Origin: Ancylostoma caninum
Lineage: Eukaryota; Nematoda; Chromadorea; Rhabditida; Ancylostomatidae
Assembly: GCA_037903475.1 (NCBI GenBank)
Contig: JBAJFG010000330.1
Location: 124,001-188,000, forward strand
Direction of reading: 5' to 3'
Length of the DNA stretch: 64,000 nucleotides
In this document: positions 33,293-46,900 of the stretch, one piece after another
Layout: each line of letters begins with the position of its first letter
Numbering within the stretch: the first letter of the stretch is position 1
Notes under the pieces: generated by a model
Database searches by the model: none
What the model saw: only the letters and a program-made list of their open reading frames with translations
What the model was told of the DNA's origin: nothing
Program-made: the position numbers and the translations under genes

Positions 33293-34642
33293 AGGAGTGT
33301 TTATACTTCGGCGCGACGCGACCGTTGCGTCCCAGCAAACTGTTCAAATGCGATGGGTCCCGAGTGGATGCATGCACAAACAATGGTCGCGATGTGGTAG
33401 TTGGCGATTCCCATCGCGACGCGACGTCGCCGGGCGACGTCGCGCCCTGTTTATACTTTTTTCTTGAAAAACGACGCGATGGGACGAATTCGCGTCGCGC
33501 CTGCTAGCAGACGCGACGCGATGGTTTCGATGATGTTGCGAACAAGAATTGACCACTGTTCCATAGTTTTTCGAGTGGTTTTCCCCAAAACCTACGGAAT
33601 AAGACGAATTCAGTTGGAGATGTGAATGTGAACGAACCTGGACGCGTCGTATGCTTTTTAGGTAGTAATTTTGTCAGCTTTTTATGTCTTTGATGTTGTC
33701 TTCTGTTTATGAGCGGTTACCACTTACAACCTGGTCAGCCGAGCTGTAGAAGAACACAATATGGGTATACATGTTACTATATATTGATCTTGAGATTTTG
33801 TTCTGAACTTGAGTTATCGGAATCGCTTCCCTTTCATGTAGACATCGTTGTACAGGTGCTCCAGAACAGTGTTCGATCAGTGCGGCATTGATTCATAGGT
33901 GAATGTAGGATAGTCCTGCGCTCCGACACTTCTTATAACTTTTCACGTTCTGGTGTGGTTTTGTGCAAGACCCCCCCCCCCATCACACAGAAATCACAAC
34001 ATAACACTTCTAACTAGTGAAAGATTGGAAAAGATCAAAAGCACAGGGCTAGAACATGGCTTAGTGAATGAAACTCTCAACTAGGTCAGAAATTCACACA
34101 TTCGACCAGCACAGGACTAAAAAACATCAAATCGAGGCACTGGAACAACGTACACCTTGAACAAGGAAAACCTTGGCAGTACTGCTGGAACACACCTGAA
34201 CAGTGAAAAAAAAACACAAAGTGTCGAAGCACGGGACCACAACAATGTGTGCATAGGAGAAAAACCATTCTGATAACTCAAATGCAAAAACAAATCTCTG
34301 AACATACAAATGAGAAAAACTCGCAATGCTTTCTTCGATATCTTGGAAACAAACATTCTTGGCGAAGAATCCGGCTCAAAATTGCAGTCCCTGCAGGGAT
34401 CATCACTGAAATTCGCTGAGAACTTCCTCTAAACATTCTGGACCAGAAGCGGTACCACGAGGTCCAGAACAATCCGTGGAAACCCATGATCCCCACTACG
34501 TCGGGGTGTGCATGTGATTTGGCGTGGGTACGTAAATTTGCGACGTTCAGCATGGCGCGACGGGGCGACGCGACGGCTTCGCTACCCGCGTTGTGGCCGT
34601 CGCCGCGACGCCATCGCGTCGCGAAAAAGTATAAACACTCCT
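33293..34642. mobile_element. 1.35-kb DNA element inserted in the Penelope RT
   Basis: Perfect 16-bp terminal inverted repeats AGGAGTGTTTATACTT and AAGTATAAACACTCCT are flanked on both sides by TAT (33290-33292, 34643-34645). Removing the element and one TAT restores the RT frame across the junction (LAI then AFISK). Sub-terminal regions are rich in CGACGCGA words. No transposase ORF was recognised, so it is non-autonomous. Its ends resemble those of the 237-bp MITEs at 6979 and 58497. Confidence 0.9.
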
Positions 34643-35301
34643 TATGGCCAGTGTTGGTGCAAGCCGTTGCCCCATCGCCAATCTCCTAATTTGCTGTAGT
34701 AATGCCTTGACCAGCGGAAAATAGCGCATTTTAAACATTCGCCTAGGAGCGTCATCATCTGCTTAATAGTGAATTCTAAAGTTACATGGAAATTTTATAA
34801 TACTATTGTCTGTTCAGTTTTCGTTTCGTGCATGAACCTTAATCGAAAACCAAACACAGAAGTAGGTTTCCTCCGGCACTCATCAATAAGGTGAAGGAAA
34901 CCTACTAAATTTTGTTTCTGAACCTATGCCTAATATGTATGTGCACATGTTTCTCAAAGCTGCCTACTAGATGTTTGAGCTTGAAACTTACAATTAGTCC
35001 TAGATTGATACAACATCCCACCACATGTACGAAAAATGAGAAGTACCAAGTGGGATATAATCAACCAAAAGATGTTGATTATATGGCACTGAGTCCATTA
35101 AATCAAATTATTTATTTTGATGACCATGATTAAATGGATGTATTGAAGGGATGGAATAGCTGGACGTATTTAGGGATTACAGATATCTATAGTCTATAAT
35201 CTAAAATATAGTATGTATGTCGAATTTGTGTAAAATATAATTATTTTGGAACAAACAACGGATGTATGAAATTTCAATTACAAATTGACTGTAGTCCATG
35301 G

Positions 35302-36898
35302 TTAACAGAATTTTTTTGTTCGTGTCAATCTGTTTATAAAGTCTTTTCTAGTAGAGCAGGTGCGGGTGATTCTCAACATTTCAGTATAAATGGCAGCTTT
35401 TTGAATTCCAATTGAAATGTTACTGGAAAAGTGTGGAAATCGTTTAATAGCAAAGCCGAAAGAATCAGTCTTATTGTACATTTTTGTTATTACACTGTTG
35501 TTATGTATATAAATTTCCAAATCCAAATAGTTACATTTATTATTGGACTCATGCGTAGTTTCCAACGACAGTACTCTATGATAGACTTTATCCAGAATTG
35601 CTAAAATTGTACTGTCTAAAGTATTATGTAATATCAATAGATCGTCCATATATCTGTAAGGATAGAAGTACATGTTCGCGTCTCAACAATTTTTGGCGTA
35701 GATGTTTTCATCTGTATATATAAAAGTGAAAGTTTGTATGTATGTATGTATATATGTATATATATATATATATATTATGTAATGAATAGAAATCGCAGAG
35801 AGTGAACCGATCCGGACCAAATTTTGCATGCACATTCTTCGCGGGCCGGCGGAAGTTATAGGCTACTTTGCACCTGGGATTATCGATTGATTTATGGATT
35901 ATATTGATTTTATTGATTTTCCGCTATTTTTGTCCAGAGGTCGGTGGGGACATGTCTTTTGGGGTTCCTCAATACGCTGAGTCCGAATATGACAACCATT
36001 TCGCCCCAAATTATCGATTTATTGATATTATTGATTTTTCTCTATTCTTGATCATGGGGTGGTAAAGACATGTCTACTGTAATATCTCAATACGCTGAAC
36101 ACGAATATGACAAACATTTTGCGCCAAATTACCGATTTATTGATTTTATTGATTTTCCTCTATGCTTAAGCATGGGGTGGTAAAGACATGTCTATTGGAG
36201 TATCTCAATACGCTGAACACGAATATGACAAACATTTTGCGCCAAATTACCGATTTATTGATTTTATTGATTTTTCTCTATTCTTGATCATGGGGTGGTA
36301 AAGACATGTCTATTGGAGTATCTCAATACGCTGAACACGAATATGACAACCATTTTGCACGGAATAGTGATTTATTGACTTTATTGATTTTTCGCTCTTT
36401 TGCTCAATGGAGCTGTCAAGACATGGGGTTTCGCAATACGCCGAATACGAATACGACAACCATTTTGCACGGATGCATCGATTCAATGTCACCAAAATAG
36501 CTTTGTTAACTTTCCCACAAATTTCTTTCCATGCCAATTTCCGCCCACAAGTCGATGGGTAAGGGTCACTTGAGCTTCGCTAACATGCTAATCACCAAAA
36601 TTATGAAGATTTTAATGTTTTAATGAATTTATCAGTGATAGTATTGGTCTCAGCAGGGTGATGTGGCCAAGGTAGTAAAACTCCCGAGCAGAGCCGGGTA
36701 CGGCAGCCAGTAGTATGATAAAGTGAGATCTGCCAAAAGAGGGCTGAAATTGCCGCCCTGAGGTACGTCTGTAATATGTTTGAATACAAGTGGGCCAAAT
36801 GAACAAACAAAATGACCTAGAAAGCCCACTTCCCGTCTCCAGTAGCCAAGTTGTCGAGCGAAGCGGAAGTCTGTGGAAAAATCAAAAAGGTTGAGCAC
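35302..36898 (-). pseudogene. Second reverse transcriptase fragment, split by an insertion
   Basis: Reverse-strand frames at 36898-36601 give FDFSTDF and VFKHITDVPQGGNFSPLLAD, two RT core motifs. The frame at 35673-35302 gives YRYMDDLLILHN, the catalytic YxDD box, followed by LDLEIYIHNN and FAIKRFPHFSSNISIG. The normal distance between these motifs is a few dozen residues; here about 0.9 kb of repetitive DNA separates them. The motif style fits Penelope-like elements of a different branch from the one at 31.8-34.8 kb. An unassigned open frame at 37088-36906 (ELLKEHQSYQNTIAVHLYRF) could be its upstream part. Confidence 0.65.
35705..36490 (+). mobile_element. Minisatellite-bearing insertion, possibly Helitron-like
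   Basis: Begins TCTGTATATATAAAAGTGAA, continues through a TATG/TA microsatellite (35735-35776) and GAACCGATCCGGACCAAATT, then five tandem units of about 118 bp (CGATTTATTGATTTTATTGA, TAAAGACATGTCTATTGGAG, GAACACGAATATGACAA). A TC start with TATATATAAAA and an internal minisatellite are features of non-autonomous Helitrons, but no 3' hairpin-CTRR end was found. It splits an RT frame. Confidence 0.45.
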
Positions 36899-37204
36899 AC
36901 ATCTCTCAGCACTTGAAGTTGTAGCAGCTCAGATCAAGATGAATATATGAGCCGTATTGCCGTGTCTCTCTGAAGCGATATAGATGAACAGCTATTGTAT
37001 TTTGATAGCTTTGATGTTCCTTCAGTAGCTCATGGGCATCACTCCGCGGATTTCCTTTAAACAGCTCCAGGAAGCGCTCTCCAACCACCTGGACCGGTTG
37101 ACCAAATCCTAGTCTATTTCAAGCCGAGATCGCCGTCTTCAAATCTGTGGGACCAAACGTTTACAGTGTAGTAAGCGCCACTTTAGAGGCCTATCTTATG
37201 ACAT

Positions 37205-37402
37205 ATGTACATTTTTTGCCGCATCGCTTTCGTTACCGTTTTTTCGTTTTTGTTTTATGAATTTTCGAAGCAGGAACAGTCGAACATGCCTCTAGTCAAT
37301 GACGATTCTTTCGGCTATAACCGTAACGTAATGAGGAAAGAAATTTGGCATGGAAAGACTATTGCCTTGCCCTCATATATGTTTTGGATGGAAAGTTCCT
37401 GA
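37205..37402 (+). CDS. Small ORF with hydrophobic N-terminus (65 aa)
   Basis: An ATG-initiated frame starts YIFCRIAFVTVFSFLFYEF, resembling a signal or anchor segment, then a hydrophilic part (SFGYNRNVMRKEIWHGK). It lies 0.5 kb before the ion-channel start. No family is recognised and the hydrophobic stretch may simply come from T-rich DNA. Confidence 0.2.
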   Translation: MYIFCRIAFVTVFSFLFYEFSKQEQSNMPLVNDDSFGYNRNVMRKEIWHGKTIALPSYMFWMESS

Positions 37403-37918
37403 ACAACTGCAACAGGATTGGCGAGAAGAGGAAGAGAGTGGCGGGAATTTTTTCCGACAACCTAATATATATATGGCAGCCAAAAAATAAACTTGTTGAG
37501 CTCTTAAGGCTCTAAATATGTATATATGGGCTACGCACATATGCGCTCTTCATGATGGAGAAAAAGCGGGGATTGACATTGATGTTCGCTGTGCTTCACT
37601 CTTGCCTATATTACTATCTAGTTTTTCCATGCTGTAACATGTGCGGGCAGTTGCTCGTAGCGAAAAAGGCGATGGATGTGCTGCACTACGACTTCACCCA
37701 CGCATTTTGCCACAGCGTCTAGGCCTCGTTGCCAGTCTGCCAGGTTGCTGCTGCTATTGGCTGAGTTTAGGTTGTACTGGCATCGGCACTCGCTAGACTC
37801 GAGGCGCTGCTTCCGCTGTCAACTGTCGCCTCGGCAGAGAATGAAAAGCTAGAACGAGGCTGACGAAACAGAGGGCGAGCGAAACACAACGCGATATCTG
37901 CACACTGCGCCGGCCGCC

Positions 37919-40900
37919 ATGCGTGCAGCGCTACTGCTAGTGCTGGTTACAAGGTGAGCCGAACAGTTCTCATACACGATTCTCGCTCTTGATCAACTGT
38001 TTCCATTACTTTCTTTGTATTGCAGTAAGCAGTTATGTCGTCCACTTCAGTAAGAGCCAAAACCTATCTGCATATCCTCGTATTCTTACGCTTACCTCTC
38101 AGCACCGTTTGATGGGTTTCATTACGCTTCGCCAATGGGAATGTGTCAATAGGTGACGGATGAAAACGCCACAGCACAATCCACAATTACACCAGTTCTC
38201 ATTCCGAGAGTTTCACAGTAACTGTTTGACGAATCCTCCATTTCTCAACTTTTGACAGAGCAAAAGAATCCGACAAAGACAGTATCAATGGTGTTCCAGT
38301 AAGATTGTGAGCAGATTACTTTCCACACATATTTCATAGGTAATTCACGTTATCTGGCGATCGTATGGTACGTTTAGCGCTACTAATGTTTCGAGCTAGG
38401 CCTTAAAACAGAATCCTATCGCATATTACTGTTTTTTTTTTTCGTAAACTTACACTATGCGAAGGTGGACACTGTTTTCAAGTACCTCACTTGCTATTTT
38501 AGCACAAGGCTCTCTCGATCCCAAGAATACAAAGTGATTAAAAAGAGGAAGCTGCATGCGTGTATAGACCAGAGTTGTGCTTGGCTGCGATTTACGAATT
38601 GCGATTTACAGCCATTTTTTCTTTTGCAATTTTGTTTATGATTTAAGATTTACCGAAACTGGATTTTCTTGTTAAGCAAATTCTTGATGGAGACGACAAA
38701 GTAACATAAAGTGATAATCGTTGCTCATATTGTAATAGATAAGTGAATGAATGAGTGAATGAATTAATTAATTAATTAATTAATTAATTAATTAATTAAT
38801 TAATTAATGAGTGAGTGAGTGAATGAGTGGATGAATGAATGAATGAATGAATGAATGAATGAATGAATGAATGAATGAATGAATGAATGAATGAATGAAT
38901 TTTGTCTGTTGTATTTCTAGCTGCCTGAGTCAGAAGGCGTTCCGATCACGTCGAATCGGCACCGAAGGCCAGGTGATCTCAAAGCTGCTTACCGACTACG
39001 ATCCAGCCACTCGTCCTCCCGTCCGAGGTTGTCATCCAGCCATAGCATTCATTATCTGCTTTCGTGGGCGTAAGGATTCCCTGCATCCAAATTCTAACCC
39101 TTAGATTAGTGGCTAGGCTACTGCTAACACCGCATATAGGCCATAATTTTACGGGGTGGACACTCCTTCTTATAGTTGGGACCGAGTGATGTGTTAGGTT
39201 CGTAAGACGAACTAAACTTGAACCGAAAAATGTTCGGAAATCCGATCTCTCGAAAGAAAAAAAACCCTACACTCCTTGTTGCTTTTTCTTCATGGCTCTA
39301 GGCTCACTTCTTTCTTGTAAATTTCTGTTTTTTTAAGAACTATTTTTCCGAGCTTCTGATCCAGCATGCTGCTCTGTCCCATCTATACTCCGCATCATTG
39401 GAAATACAACTTTTTGAATATAGGGAAAAGGAAGCAGCTATCTGCCAATGTCACTATAGTGGCCTATAGTTTCGTTGATGCTCCTCACCACCCTTGGAAT
39501 GATTTCAGAACAGTGTGATTTTTAGATAATGCTGATCACTCATCGATCCTGGTAATCACAAACATCTTCATCAACAGGGTCACCTGGCATGAGCATCGAG
39601 CGGTACGTTAGAATTTTCCACTTTAGACCCATCTTCTCCGTACATGTTTTGCTTAAATGTTGCCATATACATTATTCGCTAAGAAATCCTCCTGTGGAAA
39701 TCAATAAATAAATAAATTTCATGTTATGTCGGGCTTTTTCAGCCAGGAACGGTTGCGATGTAACATCGGAGGGTCCTGCGATTGAGTGATCAGTTGCTCG
39801 TAAACTTTTGCTCATGAGAAACATCTCGCTGCGGAGCGTTTTATTGTAGAAAAGCTGTAGGTGAAGGGACAATTTTGCAGGAGGTGGACTTGTACCTCAG
39901 GCAGCAGTGGCAGGATGGACGTTTACAGTACGACGTCGACCCACGAGAGGAGATCGAACAGGTTTGTCGTGGGCATTCCCAGAATTCAAAACACTTTTTT
40001 AAAAACATTATTTCCCAGTTACACTCCGCCCGCTTTACTTTTTATACAGCCTCCAGCGTCAGAATATGCCCCAAGCAGAACGTTGACTCATTGATTCGTA
40101 TAACTTTTGCGAGAAGTTTCTAGCTTTGATGGCATCTATCAACATGCCCGCAGAGACGTTCGCAATGCTGGATCTCGCGTTCGTGATGCTTGCATTTCAG
40201 AGCACCTGATCTGTTTGCATTGTCTAACGGAGCGAAGTACAATGATATTTTGAGACTCGTGAAAATACGCAGTACTGGTTTTGAGTGGTTCAGTGGGGCG
40301 CAATTTGTCACGTTTTACTGAGATAGAGTTCATTTAGAGGTTAAAAGCTGTCGCTATGCTCCGCAAAGGAATCGATTTCGCTGGCGACAGAAATGCAAGG
40401 TACTACAGTCCTCGTGGACTGTAGCAGCAGTCTAAGACAATGTTAGCGCCGGCTTTCCCCGGGAAATTAGAATTTTTTCTTTTGATTGCAGCTACAAATT
40501 AAAGTAGAACAAAAATTTGTGGCACACCAATGAGCAGTTAGAAGTGCTGAGCCAATTTGATACTGCTCCAATGAATATTTGTTGCATTAAAATAATGGTC
40601 CACCGACCTTTTTACGAAAGTTTCCTGGTTTAAATCCACATCCCCCCGTCTAAATCCAAGAAATCAGCTCCGTTCAGGTCCCTTCCGTATATCTATCGAA
40701 GGCTAAATCTCGCTACTCTTCGTGATCAAATACCTCAGCCCTACCAGAGTTGAAATCTCTAACATCCACATTACCTAGGCTTAGGGTTGAAAGTAGTCTT
40801 CCGCGCATTCAACTCGGGAAACTCAGAAACCGTATTCTGCATCGATGTGCAAGGGTTCTGCATGGGATTGGGAAAATCGTAGGTTTTTCGTGGGTTTTGC

Positions 40901-43900
40901 ACCAGATTTGCACAGATTCCATGATGCATGGATTCTAAATGGATATGCTTGATTGTTGCATGAGTATAGATGGATTTTGCATTTTTTTAACTTTTTTAAC
41001 CATTAGAACAATTGATTTCCACAAAAAAAACTGTGTTTTGTACTAGTACGCATGTCTTAATCGTGGGATTTGCATCCTTCAATCTTATGTAGAACAAGGC
41101 TGCTAGGTTTCATTAGAGAATTCACGCATGTTCCATATTCAGAATTGGCGCGCTGGATATCGACTGTGCGTTTAGAGCCGACGCGCCAAATGACCTCATT
41201 TTCGAAGAATGAGTTGTTCTTTTACACATAGTGAGAATTCAATTTTTCCAGAACCAGTGCTAAGGAAATGTGAATTCCCCGAGATGCATAGTTTCTGAGT
41301 CAAATTACTGAAAATGCCAGTACTCTTACTGTTGTGACTACCTGTCTCTTTATTGATAAGTCTCAGTGCTAGTCTTTTGAGCACCATTGTCGATTTTGAT
41401 GTGGAAGCACTTCTTTGAAGAAAACGCCAATTTTCGGGACTCCGGAAAATCAATGTACACACTCCGGCCATCTTCGGAAATTTCTTTATATGAAAATACT
41501 CAAATATCGACGTTTTTATAATGACTATATCCAGCAAAAGCAGAGCTATTGACCGCTAAATTTTACCTTTTTTTCTGTGTGACTTGCTCTGATTTTATCA
41601 GATGTTTTATTGAAACCTTCTGTCGTTTTCCCTGATGAGACTTGTGAAAACAGAGATGAAACTGATTAAATCCAAGAGTGTTTCGTTCTTGTATTGTTCG
41701 CGGGAATCCACAATAAGAACGGTTTCACTTAATCTTTCATATAATTTTGATTTTCTATAATTTTCATGTTTTGCGGAAGGCTTTCAATATTTTCACGCAT
41801 ACTCTATTAAAATAGCAACACTTCATGCGGTTGTCAGAACAACCTTTTTCGATTAATCAAGAATTCGTTCGCTATCCACCAACTCATTCGATTTTGATAC
41901 ATTTGCAGGTATCGATTCCAAGCAATCGCAAAATCTGGGTGCCGGACACGTATTTCTCAACGGCTAACGAGTTGCGCACCGATAATCGCCAGAGCCTCGT
42001 TGTCGAGCCTTCAGGACACGTCCGTTCCTCGCAACAGTGAGCCATTTTCCCGGCTCTCTATTTACTACCAAATGGCAATTTGCCAGTGGTTGAGTATTGC
42101 GTGCTAGTGCTGAGTTCGATTCTGCTAGCTGTTTATTCGTACACTGCAGCAACTATAGGTGGCGTCAGCTGGCGCTGCGTTCTTCTCGCATGACGAGCGT
42201 AATGCAAGAAAACGACGCCAACGTTCGCATGCATATGTTTCCCTGAGGATGCGCAGAGGATCTGTGTGTCTGTTTGACAAATTAAGGGTGGTCCGATGTT
42301 CCCAACAAGCGGCGAATGGCGTAGAAGGTTCACAGCTACACTTGGCACCGAACATCGTAGAGAATAGAAAATGGTAACAGGGCGTGTTTTTCCTCCAGAG
42401 AAACGTTTTCTGCTCAGGAGGTAAACCTGGTTGGAGTGTCCTTCCGCTCTGTTTTACCGCAACAGTGTTCCGGCCCAAAAGACACCTTTGGTTGACAGAA
42501 ATATTTTTCGCGAGCTGCTTCGATCTTAGACACAGTAAACACAGATCGTACGACAATATTTCGAACTAAATATTTTTCTGGGTGCACTTTTCTTTGTTAC
42601 CCCACCGTATACCGCCCACTCTATAGCCCAGGATTGCCAGGAAGGACTACAATCCAGGGCTATTTCGCTTTCGAATGCTCAAATTTTTAGCTCATTTGAG
42701 TCCGAAAATTTATTCAGATTTCCTAATCTGTTAATCTGCTCTAATCTGTTACTCAACCCTCACTCAATCGAAAATCGAAGGACTCTCATTCGATCATTTC
42801 CATGGTTCATCTCGAGGAACACATACCCTGAAACCATCCGGTAATGATTCAGCTTGTTTTTTGGACATAATCTTCTTCATCCATCGAAGGAAGGGAAACT
42901 TGAGCAGCAATCGCGCCCACGATGGCAAGAAGAGGAGGAGAGGGTCATCCTCGAAAACTTGGATTGACATCGACGTAGAGAAGGCAGAGCCATGGCAATT
43001 TTCGTCTCGAAGATCTGAGCGTGCTTTGATGATATCCAGAATGCTCAGCACCTTCAAAAGGATCCCCCTAGCACCGAAATTCTGTTTCTAGAAGCTCGTA
43101 AAGTCATGTTATGTTCAAGAGGTGTGACCGACTTGCACGAGCCTTAGGATGAGTCTGATAGCAAAAAATCGATTAAGCCGCCCTTTTTCACCCGATGGAC
43201 ATTCGCGCAATCAGCTATTTTTTTTCTGCGACCCTTTCGCTCCATACCGAAAGAAATAACCATTGCAGAGTAATTATGAGTCAAGAGAAGACTCATCTAA
43301 AAGCTTAGACTTCATGAGATTCTCCAACGGAGAAGAAATGAGAGAAAATTGAAATTTCCACGGGAACTTGCTTTAACAGCTAATAAACAGCCATGCATAA
43401 ATTCCGCAGAATGCTAATAAGAAAGGATCGCAGTTACCAAAAACAACAAAATTCATCGAAAGAACCCGCAGTAAAAGAAAAACCCTTGAACTCTACGAAG
43501 ACTCCACCAAAACAGCTGATTCCACTAAATTTCACGCAGCGGAAGAAACGTACTGTATTTAGCCCAAGCAAGTAAACTAGTCGAAAGTGGGCGCTAGCAC
43601 AATGTCATACTTATTGTTGACCTGAACACGAGCCATTTCCACTCCTGCCATTGTACGAGAACTGATCGGACTATGCTAAAGTACCTGAAGATTGGAAAAT
43701 CTGAGGGGAGAAGGTTTTTGTGAGTGCTGCCTTTGAGCTGTTCGAGCTGCGTCTCAGCTGCGTAGTTATTAGTCAAGCTAAACTATGTCAAATACACATG
43801 CTAAATTCCAGAAAGAACTCCCATAGTCTTCGATGGTATGGATGCTTCTGCTCTGCGTCCAGTGATTTTGAGTTCATGTGATTGATGTCATGTGCACAGC

Positions 43901-46900
43901 ACTTCACCACCTGGTGCAAACGATGTCGTTATGCTGTCATAAACCCCACCTTTTTCCATGTACTTTTTTTTCCTGCCAGATATCCAGCAGTGGAGAGCAA
44001 GGGGTGTTGACGATTAGCTGCGAAAACATTATTGATTTAGCACAATTTTTGTAAGGAAGAGGACCTTCCCTAGCTCCTGTAACGATGAAAGTAAGCTTAA
44101 GGGGATATACAGGGTGCGTAGAAATATTGACCGCTTGAAATGGCCTTGAAATGAAAACCTCAGTAGTTGACATAAATGTGACGGGTTTCCTCATAGCATA
44201 CACAAAATAACGTAGCGAGCAACATGAGAGTATGTCCGTCCAACTTTACCTCCTTTCCGGGAGCAGCTCCACGGGAAACACGAGGGAATACGTAAGTGAT
44301 GCGCCGCAGGGAATGTCGTCGATTTCATCTTTTGTTTCTCCTGGACAATTCACAAGCAGGACCATACAGTGGTGGAGTGTAGCATATGCTTGCTCCTTCG
44401 AAGTGCCCATGTATTACAATCCAGCGGTTTGAAATTGAAGGAGTTGGGTGATCATGTATGTATGTATGTACAAGGTGGCCGAAAAGTGTGGGCGTCACAT
44501 CAAATGATATTTTTCTTTTACTTGCCACAACTAATCTATCTTTTTTAATTGTATCGGCTGCACACCCGCATGAAAAACTACTTCCACAGGAAATTCTAGA
44601 AGTTGCTTCTTTTGGCTTCGAGGCAGGCCTTCAAACGTGTCTTCCCGCAGCTCACTGTGCGCCATAGGTAGTCCTCACGAATTTCTGACTGGTTTTCCGG
44701 GATTGTCTAGGTTCACGACCTCAATGTTCACTGTTGTGATATTCTTGTTCTCCAATTTCCTTCAATATAACCTCTCACGATGAGATCCATGCTACTCAAA
44801 TCCCAAGTGCAACAAGACAATTGATTGTAGTAGAGGACTCCGGGGATTGCATCTTCCAAGTAGACAATGGTGATTTTGACTCCTTCATTTGGTGAATCCC
44901 TCCTACTGAAGAATCGTGTTGACGTTTTTATTCGTCCGTGCGACAAGTACTTTTCCACCTATTTTATCCTGATAGCAACAGGGCCAACTTTAGCGTTTTC
45001 ACTTGTGAAAACCAGAGTTGTCTTCGCATTCGTAGTCACTTCTATTCAAACCATCACATCTCCGGGGAACAACAGCTTTGTGACGAGTCTCTTTCATGAT
45101 GAGCGTCGCTCATCTGTATTTATAAACTGGTTGTCGTTTTGAGGACCGAGGACAACCTTGGAAGGAAGAATTTACTTATCACCCCATATCACACCATGGA
45201 TGCAGCGCACCTAGGACCACCTATGGCATTTTTCGATCCTGTCAGCTATGACGACAATGGTTAGCTTTTATCCCTTCGGATGCAACGGCAGCAAATTTGC
45301 GACTCTTCACTGACAATTATTTGAACTGAATAACGTGCAACTCCTAGACTTTCCGTCATCTTGTTCGGACTCACCCAAACATCACCATTTCAACTGATTT
45401 TCTTTTTAATGAACGCAGTAGTCCTCCCTGTACACACCAATAGCAGACGGCCCGGTTTTCTTTTCATGATAACATTCCCTCCGATCTTCCATAGTTTAGT
45501 GATCTCTGCGCTGTTTGCACTGGAGTATTCAAGTTTTCTTGCTACTGCTGCAGTGAAGTCTACAGACTGCTCAAGGTGAACAATGTATTCACGGTGCGGA
45601 CACCCTCTTCGAGCAGCCGAGTTAATTGTATCTAAAGAATGAATACCTTATGGAGCGTTAAAAAAAATTGTGTACAGCAAAAACGTGACCAAGCTCACAA
45701 ATAAAGAAAAAACGCCTAATTAGGCGCCCACACTTTTCGGCCACCCTGTCTATAGTACATTGGGTTGCCCCAACGCAAGGACAAAAGAGTCGACTTCGAT
45801 TTTATTTACATCAAACTACAGATTTTCTGGTACAGCTTCTGTTGCTCGTGTCGGGAACTGGTCTTTGGACCCATTCCCGAGACTTTCCGGGCAACATTAC
45901 AGTTGTAATATGATCAAACGGAAATGAAGTAGATTTCTTTTTTCCTGCCAATCTGTTAAAATATTGGGTTGAAAAATAAGCGTCTACCTGTCTGAAAATT
46001 ATAAATTTCCTTAACTGCTCAGTAACTCAGTATCCCATGTTAAGAGTTGATTTTGTACAGGAGAACGCTCGACGTACCGGTGACCTACGGCAGCTCATTC
46101 CCATTCCTCAACCGTCGATCCTTCACGCTACGTCTGGCCAGTTGTTAGTTTGAAGTTGTCGCAGAGAATTTATTCTCTAGTGCGGCGAATATAATGCGAG
46201 AACGCGTTGTTTCAGACATCTACCCTCTAGACGACGTCGTATATTTATGGGCAAATTCACCACCATTTGTGAATCCCGTTGAGGTACAGGTTTTCAAGGC
46301 ATTGTATGGTGTTAGTTTGTTGCACGTATGGCAGAAAATACAGTGAAGCTCGAAAAATAGTAAAGTAAGCGCAGCAATCTTGGAAACACTGCCTCTTCAT
46401 CTTCAACTCACATCATCAGATATTCCGCGTTTTTTCATTAGCCATGCGACAGAATAGCTTTGTCGAGCTCTGTCGCAGTACCTGAGCGAAAATTAGTATG
46501 CCTTCCAGATTCGCATTCCCATGATGTTTTCCAGTTTTCAGGTCTCAAATGACCTACTTTCCGGTCCAATCACTTTCGAAGAGGCTAGCGCCGGTGATTG
46601 CCTCGGGAATTTTACCGTTGGTAAGTATCTACAGGTTGAGAGACGATTCATGGAATGCCTCTTCATTATGTTGACAGTCAGTCATCCAAAGCTAAATGGG
46701 TTTTTTTTTCCAAAAAGGGGTCCGGGTCAGCCGGAATTTTAAAAATGAAGCTGTTCTGAGAGTAGATGTCTGCAATCCCAAACAAAAGTATTTATACAAA
46801 AACTGAGGTGATAAAGAACTCAAGCTGCATAATTCTCCAACCTAGACCTTACTGAAGTTTATGAAACGTATGGATCAGAGGCTTCACCTTATGATCCCGA

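Larger units (their letters stand above)
31811..34800 (-). pseudogene. Penelope-like retroelement (RT + GIY-YIG), broken and interrupted
   Basis: Read 5' to 3' on the minus strand. Near 34740-34650 are ECLKCAIFRW and, in another frame, LAMGQRLAPTLAI, the RT segment before the catalytic box. The element is then interrupted (33293-34642). Next comes AFISKVEQPIL and CRYIDDCC, the catalytic YxDD box, at 33289-33200. The frame at 33002-32457 ends in SGVVYLITC and YIGEIGRPLCI, a GIY-YIG endonuclease. After a frameshift near 32490 the 32584-32240 frame carries the C-terminus (PLGAHRRHNHGNSSFEMSV). RT plus C-terminal GIY-YIG is diagnostic of Penelope-like elements. At least two frameshifts and the insertion make it inactive. 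A hammerhead motif lies at its 3' side. Confidence 0.85.
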
